This document shows, one piece after another, positions 1 to 5,666 of a stretch of DNA of 9,459 nucleotides. The stretch's first letter is position 1. The number at the start of each line of letters is the position of its first letter. Source of the DNA: Ruminococcus sp. (lineage in GTDB: Bacteria > Bacillota > Clostridia > Oscillospirales > Acutalibacteraceae). Where the stretch lies: contig JAFVVB010000037.1 of assembly GCA_017502425.1 (NCBI GenBank), forward strand, positions 1 through 9,459, given 5' to 3'. The notes below the pieces were generated by a model. The model saw only the letters and a program-made list of their open reading frames with translations. It did no database searches and was not told where the DNA came from. Position numbers and translations under genes: made by a program.

Positions 1-264
1 AGCAGATATAAACACGTTGACGAACTCAATCGACTCGGCGCTAATATAAAAGTCGAAGGCAAGGTTGCGATGGTTGACGGTGTCAAACACCTTTATGGCG
101 CTAACGTCAGAGCTCTGGATTTAAGGGGTGCGGCAGCTTTAGTAGTCGCATCGCTATCGGCTCAGGGTCACAGCGAAATAAGCGGAGTGAGATACCTTGA
201 AAGAGGGTATGATGAACTCGAAGTAGTTTTAGCGTCTTTGGGTGCGGATATAAAGAAGATTTAA
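1..264 (+). CDS. murA: UDP-N-acetylglucosamine 1-carboxyvinyltransferase (MurA), C-terminal fragment
   Basis: This is the last 87 codons of MurA, open through the left edge of the window and ending in TAA at 262-264. MurA transfers enolpyruvate from PEP to UDP-GlcNAc, the first committed cytoplasmic step of peptidoglycan synthesis. The visible piece matches the end of the EPT (inside-out alpha/beta barrel) fold: RYKHVDEL, then GANIKVEG, then ALDLRGAAALVVASLSAQG, then YLERGYDELE and the closing LGADIKKI. The Arg of DLR and the Arg of ERGY correspond to the two conserved C-terminal active-site arginines of the family (Arg371 and Arg397 in Enterobacter cloacae numbering, from memory). The catalytic Cys loop lies upstream, outside the window. 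The first in-frame ATG at 70 is internal and is not a start. The gene is followed after 30 bases by ftsQ with no terminator between, so the two are probably cotranscribed. Clostridia often carry two MurA paralogues; which one this is cannot be told from the fragment, but the division-cluster location is typical. Confidence 0.95.
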   Translation, partial: SRYKHVDELNRLGANIKVEGKVAMVDGVKHLYGANVRALDLRGAAALVVASLSAQGHSEISGVRYLERGYDELEVVLASLGADIKKI

Positions 265-280
265 ACTTATTATTAAAGAA

Positions 281-287
281 AAGGAGG
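281..287 (+). promoter_or_regulatory. Ribosome binding site for ftsQ
   Basis: AAGGAGG sits 7 bases before GTG 295. This near-perfect Shine-Dalgarno sequence fixes the non-ATG start. A TTG at 291 is out of frame and too close to the site to be the start. Confidence 0.85.
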
Positions 288-294
288 GATTTGC

Positions 295-1530
295 GTGAGT
301 GATAGATTTGATGATTATGATTTTGATAATTTTTCTGAACCTGACATAATGGATAAAATCGGGGAAAGTTTTACTTCTGTTTTTTCCCGCAAATCCCGTA
401 ATGACGATAACTCAGATGACCTTTTAAGCGAGTTTTCTTCCAGCAAAGACGGAGATGACTACGAGCTTTTTGTAGATGAAAGCGCAGAAAAAGAAAAAAA
501 GGTCATTAAACCGAAAAAACAGCCGAAGAAGACTTCTAAGAGAGATAAAGATAGAAAACCGAAGTCTCCGACTGTAAGAAAAATACGCAACATCATTGCT
601 TACTGTGCAATTGTTGCAGTTGTGCTTTGTGTGTGCGTTGTGCTATCGCTGACAGTACTGTTTAAAACCCAGAATTACGAGGTCAGCGGAAACACCAAGT
701 ACAAAGAAGCCGAAATTATCGATACATGTGGTATCGGCGGAAATGAAAACATATTCTTGGCTAATAAACGTGCAGCCGAAAAGCGATTGAAGAAAAACTA
801 TCCGTATATTGAAGATGTCGAGGTTTCTTTCAAGATTCCTGAAACTATCACTATTGATATAGTAGAGGCTGTACCATCATATATGGTTAAAGTAAACGAT
901 ACTAAATATCTCGTTGCATCCTCTAAGGGCCGAGTACTGGAAATAATAAAGAGTACTAAAGGTAAAGAATTACCGCTGTTTTTAGGAAAAGGGGTAGAGG
1001 GTAAAGAAGTCGGTGAATACATAGAGTATACTGACGAGAACACACTCGAAATCATCAACGAAATCAGTACGGTTTTCGCTGATAACGGTTACAAAGGCAT
1101 CACCCAGATTGATGCTACCAACACAGCTAACATTTCTATTACATATGACGGCAGAATCAAAATAAAGATAGGTTTTCCGGAAGAGTTAAGTTACAAGATT
1201 CGTACCGCTATGACTATTATTAAAGAAAAGCTCGACCTCAACGGCACAGAAACTAAGGGCGAACTCGATGTATCCGACTGCAATACTACTAAAAAGTCAT
1301 ACTTTTTAGACCAGTCTATCATTGATGCCCAGAAAGCCGAGGAGAAGAAAGCGGCTGAGGATCAGGAAACTGACACTAATACTACACAGAGCGAAGAGCA
1401 AAGCGAAGACGACAGTTTCTCGGATGTAAACAGTATGGAGGACCTTGCAAGCGATACCGATTCGCAGGAAGAAAGTAGCGAGGAAGAGGAAACTGAGCCG
1501 TTATCACCTGATGACTGGTATCTCGATTAG
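295..1530 (+). CDS. ftsQ: Cell division protein FtsQ/DivIB
   Basis: This is a single-pass membrane protein of the divisome. In the FtsQ-FtsL-FtsB (DivIB-DivIC-FtsL) complex it helps activate septal peptidoglycan synthesis. The start is GTG at 295, chosen because AAGGAGG at 281-287 lies 7 bases upstream. The 411 residues read as follows: an acidic then strongly basic cytoplasmic tail (1-98, with a Lys/Arg-rich run at about 67-98); one transmembrane helix (about 99-123); a POTRA domain (about 124-195, including YEVSGNTKYKEAEI, NIFLANKRAAEKRLKKNYPYIEDVEVSFKIPETITIDIVEAVPS in overlapping pieces); an FtsQ/DivIB beta domain (about 200-335, including FPEELSYKIRTAMTI); and an Asp/Glu/Ser-rich tail (about 345-411) ending WYLD. 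The long N-tail and acidic C-tail are as in Gram-positive DivIB rather than in short proteobacterial FtsQ. It lies between murA and ftsZ, a standard Firmicute division arrangement. Overall sequence is divergent, as usual for this family; the call rests on topology, the POTRA pattern and position. Confidence 0.9.
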   Translation: MSDRFDDYDFDNFSEPDIMDKIGESFTSVFSRKSRNDDNSDDLLSEFSSSKDGDDYELFVDESAEKEKKVIKPKKQPKKTSKRDKDRKPKSPTVRKIRNIIAYCAIVAVVLCVCVVLSLTVLFKTQNYEVSGNTKYKEAEIIDTCGIGGNENIFLANKRAAEKRLKKNYPYIEDVEVSFKIPETITIDIVEAVPSYMVKVNDTKYLVASSKGRVLEIIKSTKGKELPLFLGKGVEGKEVGEYIEYTDENTLEIINEISTVFADNGYKGITQIDATNTANISITYDGRIKIKIGFPEELSYKIRTAMTIIKEKLDLNGTETKGELDVSDCNTTKKSYFLDQSIIDAQKAEEKKAAEDQETDTNTTQSEEQSEDDSFSDVNSMEDLASDTDSQEESSEEEETEPLSPDDWYLD

Positions 1531-1542
1531 TATAAAAAATTA

Positions 1543-1573
1543 CGAATATTTCAAAAAAATATTGAAAATATCG
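1543..1573. repeat. Imperfect AT-rich inverted repeat between ftsQ and ftsZ
   Basis: The left arm CGAATATTTCAA (1543-1554) and the right arm TTGAAAATATCG (1562-1573) pair with one offset base on each side across a 7-base A-rich loop. It begins 13 bases after the ftsQ stop and ends 8 bases before the weak -35 region of the candidate ftsZ promoter. It could be a weak hairpin in the ftsQ mRNA, an operator-like site or simply AT-rich upstream DNA. Nothing in the sequence decides between these. Confidence 0.35.
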
Positions 1574-1581
1574 AGAATATG

Positions 1582-1610
1582 TGGTAAGTTATAAGGTAGT
1601 AGAGTATAAT
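1582..1610 (+). promoter_or_regulatory. Candidate promoter for ftsZ
   Basis: A perfect TATAAT lies at 1605-1610, with TGGTAA at 1582-1587 as a poor -35 (3 of 6 matches to TTGACA) at 17-base spacing. Transcription would start near 1617, giving a leader of about 50 bases. The -10 is embedded in a near-palindrome, GAGTATAATACTC (1602-1614), which could be an operator. The 135-base gap behind ftsQ and the much stronger codon bias of ftsZ fit extra, separate transcription of ftsZ. The -35 is weak, so this is a candidate only. Confidence 0.5.
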
Positions 1611-1650
1611 ACTCGAAGTATGTGTTTTAAAAATTGTAAAAATTCCGTTT

Positions 1651-1657
1651 AGGGAGG
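1651..1657 (+). promoter_or_regulatory. Ribosome binding site for ftsZ
   Basis: AGGGAGG lies 8 bases before ATG 1666. It is a strong site at good spacing and supports this start. Confidence 0.8.
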
Positions 1658-1665
1658 ATTTTAAT

Positions 1666-2751
1666 ATGGCATTTGAGTTAGAGAGAGATATGGTTGATTA
1701 TTTACCTGTTATTAAAGTAATTGGTGTCGGCGGTGGTGGCGGTAACGCTGTTAACCGTATGATCAAAATGGACGTTAAGAACGTAGAGTTCATTTCTGTA
1801 AACACAGACGAACATGTTTTAAGATTTTCACAGGCTGACCAGAAAATCCAGATCGGTGAAAAATCTACTCGTGGTAAGGGCGCAGGCTCTAAACCTGAGG
1901 TTGGACAGGCTGCTGCTGAAGAAAACAGAGAAGAAATCGCAGCTTTACTTAAAGATACCGATATGGTTTTCGTAACTGCTGGTATGGGCGGTGGTACCGG
2001 TACAGGTGCTGCTCCTATCGTTGCTAAAATCGCTAAAGATATGGGTATTCTCACAGTAGCGGTTGTTACTAAGCCTTTTGCTTTCGAAGGTAAAAAGCGT
2101 ATGGCACAGGCTGAGCAGGGTATTGCAGAGCTTGCTGCATGTGTTGACTCACTCATTATCGTTCCTAACGAAAGACTTAAATACGTTTCTGACCAGTCTA
2201 TCACACTCCAGAATGCGTTTACTATTGCTGACGACGTTTTAAGACAGGGTGTTCAGAGTATTTCTGACCTTATCGTTGTTCCTGGTCTTGTTAACCTTGA
2301 CTTTGCTGACGTTACTGCTGTTATGAAAGACGCAGGCTATGCTCACATGGGTATCGGTAAAGCTACCGGTAAAGATAAGGCTGCTGTTGCTGCTGAGATG
2401 GCTGTTTCTTCTGCACTTTTAGAGACTTCTATCGACGGTGCAGAAAGCGTTATCATCAATATCACAGCTTCTCCTGATATCACTCTCGAGGATATCGACG
2501 CTGCTTCTACTATGATTTCACAGCGTGCTTCCGAGTCTGCTAACATCATCTGGGGTGCTGTTATCAACGAAGAAATGAAAGACGAAATCAGCGTTACTGT
2601 TATTGCAGCAGGCTGTGGTTCTAATAACGACAACTCTTCTGCTTTCCCTAACTCTTCACCTGAGAAGGCTGATTCACCTGCTCCTGTTGAGGTTGATTCT
2701 TCTGATGATGAGGATTCATTCTACGACATTATGTCTATTTTCAACAGCTGA
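1666..2751 (+). CDS. ftsZ: Cell division GTPase FtsZ
   Basis: FtsZ is the tubulin homologue that polymerises on GTP into the cytoplasmic Z-ring and recruits the divisome. Visible in the 361 residues are: the N-terminal nucleotide loop [15 protein letters not shown] (about 18-32); NTD (46-48); the tubulin signature [14 protein letters not shown] (106-119) that binds GTP phosphates; the sugar and base contact region (VPNERL 166-171, and around FTIADD 185-190); and the T7 synergy loop NLDFADV (210-216). The loop's two Asp residues, 212 and 215, complete the GTPase site of the neighbouring subunit. The globular domain ends near residue 317, and a short acidic Ser/Pro-rich linker leads to the tail [11 protein letters not shown]. 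That tail does not match the common D-I-P-x-F-L-R conserved C-terminal peptide, so its FtsA/SepF partner contacts may differ. Codon use (GCT, GGT, GTT, CTT) is clearly more biased than in its neighbours, as expected for an abundant protein. The gene ends in TGA 17 bases before a terminator. Confidence 0.98.
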   Translation: MAFELERDMVDYLPVIKVIGVGGGGGNAVNRMIKMDVKNVEFISVNTDEHVLRFSQADQKIQIGEKSTRGKGAGSKPEVGQAAAEENREEIAALLKDTDMVFVTAGMGGGTGTGAAPIVAKIAKDMGILTVAVVTKPFAFEGKKRMAQAEQGIAELAACVDSLIIVPNERLKYVSDQSITLQNAFTIADDVLRQGVQSISDLIVVPGLVNLDFADVTAVMKDAGYAHMGIGKATGKDKAAVAAEMAVSSALLETSIDGAESVIINITASPDITLEDIDAASTMISQRASESANIIWGAVINEEMKDEISVTVIAAGCGSNNDNSSAFPNSSPEKADSPAPVEVDSSDDEDSFYDIMSIFNS

Positions 2752-2768
2752 TTATAAAAAATAAAGCT

Positions 2769-2798
2769 AAAGGGCAACCGTATTGGTTGCCCTTTTTT
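2769..2798 (+). terminator. Rho-independent terminator after ftsZ
   Basis: A perfect 11-bp stem (AAAGGGCAACC 2769-2779 with GGTTGCCCTTT 2785-2795) has a 5-base loop and ends in a run of six T (2793-2798). It lies 17 bases after the ftsZ stop. On the minus strand the same stem is followed by a T-rich stretch, so it can also serve the convergent membrane-protein gene that ends at 2803. Confidence 0.93.
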
Positions 2799-2802
2799 GC
2801 GT

Positions 2803-3357
2803 CTATAAAAACGGTGTCATTAATCTGAAATACCAGTTAAAGCTTTCTGATGGTAAGAAGTAAGTGTACGGTGTCGTGAGCAAAGCAAACGATAAAGCAG
2901 CTAACACTCTTTGCTTTTTAGTGAAATCGGTTCTTATTTTAAATACTGCATAATCAAAAACAAAAATCAGAATTGCGGCTAAGAGTATACCGCTGAACAT
3001 ATATATAAATCCCCAGAAATTGTATAGTTGAAGATTAAAAGCCTGATGCACGCCGCTTTGAATATTTTGCCAGATAGTATCTATTGCTTCGTTATGTCTT
3101 CTTAGAAGACCATATACAATAAATAGGTAAAGAGCGCCGATGAAATCAGCCGTAAAGCCCAATATCCAGATGAGTAGTATATTTTTGCGATATGTAGCAA
3201 AGTCTAGTTTTTTGAATATAGCAACAGTTATCAGCAACAGTACTATGGAGTCTATTATGAAGTTACCTACTAAAGAAAAAATCCACATCAGAGGATAAAA
3301 TGCAAAAAGCATAAAAGTCGGCAAAATCACGTTATATAGTTTGATATCTTTTTTCAT
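2803..3357 (-). CDS. Small integral membrane protein of unknown function (184 aa, about five helices)
   Basis: I do not recognise a characterised family. The start is ATG at 3355-3357, with AAAGGAG at 3364-3370 (minus strand) 6 bases upstream; the stop is TAG at 2803-2805. The protein has a short Lys-rich N-terminus (MKKDIKLYNV) followed by about five hydrophobic segments at residues 10-30, 31-48, 60-84, 113-138 and 149-167. A hydrophilic loop at 85-112 contains two Arg, His and Trp. There is no signal peptide, no cytoplasmic domain and no obvious catalytic motif. The opening pattern (KLYNVILP, later NFIIDS and ADFIGA) reminds me of uncharacterised clostridial membrane proteins, but I cannot verify this. 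It is transcribed alone: a hairpin (3502-3534) separates it from the dockerin operon upstream, it has its own promoter (3424-3452), and it converges on ftsZ across a shared terminator. A role in division is not implied by the sequence. Confidence 0.82.
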   Translation of the reverse strand: MKKDIKLYNVILPTFMLFAFYPLMWIFSLVGNFIIDSIVLLLITVAIFKKLDFATYRKNILLIWILGFTADFIGALYLFIVYGLLRRHNEAIDTIWQNIQSGVHQAFNLQLYNFWGFIYMFSGILLAAILIFVFDYAVFKIRTDFTKKQRVLAALSFALLTTPYTYFLPSESFNWYFRLMTPFL

Positions 3358-3423
3358 TTATAACTCCTTTAATAAGTCCTTTATAAATAATAGGCACCAG
3401 TGTATGTGTTTTGTTTCATTTTT

Positions 3424-3452
3424 ATTATATACCTATTATCTCATAGATTCAA
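3424..3452 (-). promoter_or_regulatory. Promoter for the 184-aa membrane protein gene
   Basis: Read on the minus strand: TTGAAT (3447-3452), an exact 17-base spacer, then TATAAT (3424-3429). This is a perfect -10 with a 4-of-6 -35. It puts the start of transcription near 3417 and gives a leader of about 60 bases before the AAAGGAG site. It is the best-formed promoter in the window. Confidence 0.7.
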
Positions 3453-3501
3453 ATATCATAATTACTGAAAATGTATTTTGATTTTATTTACTATAAACAG
3501 A

Positions 3502-3534
3502 GAGCAAGCACCGATACTGACTCGGTGCTTGCTC
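3502..3534 (-). terminator. Hairpin terminator closing the dockerin operon
   Basis: A perfect 13-bp stem (GAGCAAGCACCGA 3502-3514 with its complement 3522-3534) has a 7-base loop and lies 19 bases past the stop of the 617-aa dockerin gene. On the minus strand it is followed by TCTGTTTATAG, so the T tract is poor although the stem is very strong. On the plus strand it is followed by ATTTTCT. It may act as an imperfect terminator or as a 3' mRNA-protecting hairpin. Confidence 0.65.
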
Positions 3535-3553
3535 ATTTTCTGATGAATAATAC

Positions 3554-3748
3554 TTATGTGTCAAGTTTTGCTATGCTTTTTTGAATAATGGTAGCATCCA
3601 TTACGGAAGGTGATTTATCTTTATCTATATCAGCGATGAACTCGGATTTAAAATCATCAAAAGACTTTAAACCGACTAAAGCCATCTGAATATATGTGGC
3701 GTCCATAACGGATAAAATTCCGTCATCGTCGGCATCTCCTAAAAGGTA
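3554..3748 (-). other. Type I dockerin of the 617-aa protein
   Basis: Residues about 554-617 hold two F-hand calcium loops with Asp at positions 1, 3, 5 and 12 and Ser at 9: DADDDGILSVMD and DIDKDKSPSVMD. Each is followed by an AT.IQ helix. Cohesin-contact positions 10/11 are Val-Met in both halves, so the module is internally symmetric. The second loop lacks the usual Gly at position 6. Confidence 0.88.
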
Positions 3749-5407
3749 TCCTTCTACGATATGTTTACCGTTTTTATCAAAATGTGACGGATGTATACAA
3801 TCTTTGCTGTTTCCACCTTTTTCAGTACCGAAGCAACCATTTCCGTAGTAGTAATACCACTCTCCTATTAAGTGGTTATCATCTGACGGAATTACCGGAG
3901 TGGAAATTTCTCGTTTTTGTAACACATATATCATATTATCAAAGCTATCAGTACCGTAAGGATAATTATCTGATTCTCCAGCATCGTAGTATTCGCACGG
4001 TACGTTGACAGTTTGCTTATTATACTTTCTATAAAGGTCTTCTTCCATGTACGAGAAGCTCACATTGTTGTTGAATATCAGCGTAGTAACAAAGTCAGGA
4101 ATATCAGCGTAGAAGATATTTTCTGTGTCACCATTTTCCATTGTATAACCAGGGAAGGTTTGTGGAGAAAAATCATGTTCCCACCAGAATACAGATGCTG
4201 TATCAGTATGTTCGCTATACCACGATGGCGCAAACTCACCATCGGAAGATGTGTTTGAGTTTTTACCGTCAGGCATCATAAAGTAGTATCGGTGGGTATT
4301 GGTCTTTTCACCTGTATCTGACTCATACTGTTTCACTGCTTCTTTCACTGAAATAGTAGAATTATGCGGGTCAAAGTCGTGGTGATGGTCACCGCGAATG
4401 CAATCTATGTAGTTTCCGTCTTTTTGAATGCCGTAGCAACCGTTACCATAGTAAAAATACCACTGACCACCTTTTATGTATTCAGGTGCATATGGTCCGC
4501 TTAATACGATAGGGTCGGGGTCTATGACATAAATCATATTATTGAAGTTTTCAAGTCCATCAGGATAAAGCTCACATTCACCCTTTTTATAACCGCTGTT
4601 ATATAGTTTAGCAGTTTGCTTATGGTTTTTGTTTATCGGTTCATTAGGGTCATCGCTAAGTTTTACATGGTTATTGATGATGAATGTCTGAGTAAATGTC
4701 GGCACATCGGCATAGTATATACCTTTTTCGTAGTCCTTAGACATTTTATATCCAGGCCACTGAGTTTCAAATTCATCTGATTCCCACAGATATATACCTG
4801 CACAGTCGGATTCATCGTTATACCAAGAATCGGCAAAGTTTAAGTATGTAGACAAATCCGAGTTGTCGCCTTTACTTCCGTTTTTACCATCAGGCATAAG
4901 GAAATAGAAACGATTAGTTTCTACTTTTGTATCGTTTTTGTTTTCGTATACTTTTACAGCGTTGTTTAAGGTCATATCTTTTGACCATACAATTATCGGA
5001 ATACCGCTTGTGCTTTTACTAAGACTGAGCACAGTATCGCCGATATCTGATTTTTCCATAGTAAGCGATGAAGTAGTGTTTCCGTTTTCGTTATGAAATC
5101 TTAAAGTAAGCGGATAGTCTTCATCTGCTATATCGGATATTTGATGAAAGCTGTATTCGTAAATACCGTCGTTGTTTTTATCTGTGCAAAGCGATTCTTC
5201 TGAGTAAAGCTCATATAAAAGCTCTTTGTCTGATTTTTTAATGCTTAAGTAAAACTTTTCGTAGTTTTTCCAGCCTAAGGTGCTTGAATCAAAAAGTATA
5301 TCTGCTTGATTTTTAAGAGCTTCATCTGAGTTTTTGGCGGAAGCAGACACTAAAAGCAGTGAAGAAATCAGAATAATTATTAGCAAAATGCTGATTATTT
5401 TCTTCAT
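3554..5407 (-). CDS. Secreted dockerin protein with CBM26-like repeats (617 aa), no catalytic domain seen
   Basis: Starts at ATG 5405-5407 behind GAGGTG (5413-5418) and ends in TAA at 3554-3556. Domain order: signal peptide (1-24, KK then a long hydrophobic core, likely cut after SASA); an 'FDSSTLGWKNYEKFY' module (about 38-143) with a DKNNDGIY loop; repeat unit A (about 146-342); repeat unit B (about 352-543); type I dockerin (about 554-617). Each unit runs NTxRYYFLMPDGKN, SWYxE, a Trp-rich strand, WPGYKM or FPGYTM, YYADVP or FYADIP, INN or FNN, KQT, FxNMIYV, then YYGNGC and DCI. The WPGxxM...FNN...QT spacing resembles starch-binding CBM26/CBM25 modules (inference). The dockerin has two calcium loops, DADDDGILSVMD and DIDKDKSPSVMD, so the protein should dock to a cohesin on a scaffoldin or the cell wall. 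It lies 37 bases behind the 718-aa paralogue with no terminator between, so it is the second gene of an operon. No glycosidase, peptidase or esterase motif was found, so it is probably a non-catalytic binding subunit. Peptide or other polysaccharide binding is an alternative. Confidence 0.9.
   Translation of the reverse strand: MKKIISILLIIILISSLLLVSASAKNSDEALKNQADILFDSSTLGWKNYEKFYLSIKKSDKELLYELYSEESLCTDKNNDGIYEYSFHQISDIADEDYPLTLRFHNENGNTTSSLTMEKSDIGDTVLSLSKSTSGIPIIVWSKDMTLNNAVKVYENKNDTKVETNRFYFLMPDGKNGSKGDNSDLSTYLNFADSWYNDESDCAGIYLWESDEFETQWPGYKMSKDYEKGIYYADVPTFTQTFIINNHVKLSDDPNEPINKNHKQTAKLYNSGYKKGECELYPDGLENFNNMIYVIDPDPIVLSGPYAPEYIKGGQWYFYYGNGCYGIQKDGNYIDCIRGDHHHDFDPHNSTISVKEAVKQYESDTGEKTNTHRYYFMMPDGKNSNTSSDGEFAPSWYSEHTDTASVFWWEHDFSPQTFPGYTMENGDTENIFYADIPDFVTTLIFNNNVSFSYMEEDLYRKYNKQTVNVPCEYYDAGESDNYPYGTDSFDNMIYVLQKREISTPVIPSDDNHLIGEWYYYYGNGCFGTEKGGNSKDCIHPSHFDKNGKHIVEGYLLGDADDDGILSVMDATYIQMALVGLKSFDDFKSEFIADIDKDKSPSVMDATIIQKSIAKLDT
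3779..4354 (-). repeat. Repeat unit B of the 617-aa protein (CBM26-like core plus Cys/His cap)
   Basis: Residues about 352-543. The unit opens with ISVKEAVKQYES and RYYFMMPDGKN, then APSWYSE, VFWWEHD, FPGYTM (Trp replaced by Phe), IFYADIPDF, IFNNNV and KQTVNVPCEYYDAGESDNYP. It then reads FDNMIYV, and closes with GEWYYYYGNGCFG and DCIHPSH. Confidence 0.8.
4382..4972 (-). repeat. Repeat unit A of the 617-aa protein (CBM26-like core plus Cys/His cap)
   Basis: Residues about 146-342. It shows NRFYFLMPDGKNG, ADSWYNDE, GIYLWES, WPGYKM, GIYYADVPTF, FIINN, KQTAKLY and YPDGLENFNNMIYV, and closes with GQWYFYYGNGCYG and DCIRGDHHH. Confidence 0.8.
4979..5296 (-). repeat. 'FDxSxxxWxNYEK' module of the 617-aa protein
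   Basis: Residues about 38-143. It aligns with a module in the 718-aa paralogue: FDSSTLGWKNYEKFY, LCTDKNNDGIYEY, IGDTVLS and PIIVWSKD. DKNNDG looks like a DxNxDG calcium-type loop in a beta-rich domain. Its function is unknown; carbohydrate binding is a guess from context. Confidence 0.7.
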
Positions 5408-5444
5408 AAAGACACCTCGATTAATCAGGATTTGTTGAGAAAAA

Positions 5445-5666
5445 TTATGAAAGCTGTGCTAGTTTGTGCTGAATTGCAGTTGCATCAAGTACACTTCTTT
5501 CTCCGTCATGGTCAACGTCATTTCTGCATCCGAGTTTATCACCATAGTAGTGCTTATTGCTGATGCTGTCATAGAGCTTTATTATTCCTGCCTGTGCTCT
5601 CTGAATTTCTGTCGCATCCATTACTGATAGTACATTATCGTTGTCAGCGTCTCCTATGATTCTGGC
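5445..5666 (-). other. Type I dockerin of the 718-aa protein
   Basis: Residues about 646-718. Both calcium loops are intact (DADNDNVLSVMD and DVDHDGERSVLD), each followed by AT.IQ. The linker between the halves is long and contains KHYYGDKLGC with an unpaired-looking Cys. Contact positions 10/11 are Val-Met and Val-Leu, close to the dockerin of the neighbouring gene, so both proteins may use the same cohesin. Confidence 0.88.

Noticed and set aside
798..1058. Minus-strand frame opposite ftsQ
   Set aside because: Ser/Thr-rich shadow of a supported gene with no ribosome site.
1698..2633. Long minus-strand open frames (1698-2204 and 2343-2633) opposite ftsZ
   Set aside because: They are products of the strong codon bias of ftsZ. 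The translations are low-complexity (Ala/Ser/Ile/Pro-rich), lack ribosome sites and overlap a certain gene.
3358..3553. Small RNA or riboswitch in the gap between the membrane protein and the dockerin operon
   Set aside because: Only a promoter and a single terminator-like hairpin are visible; no known riboswitch core or second conserved stem.
3784..4258. Plus-strand frames opposite the 617-aa dockerin gene
   Set aside because: They lie antisense to conserved repeat units whose minus-strand frame is clearly coding.
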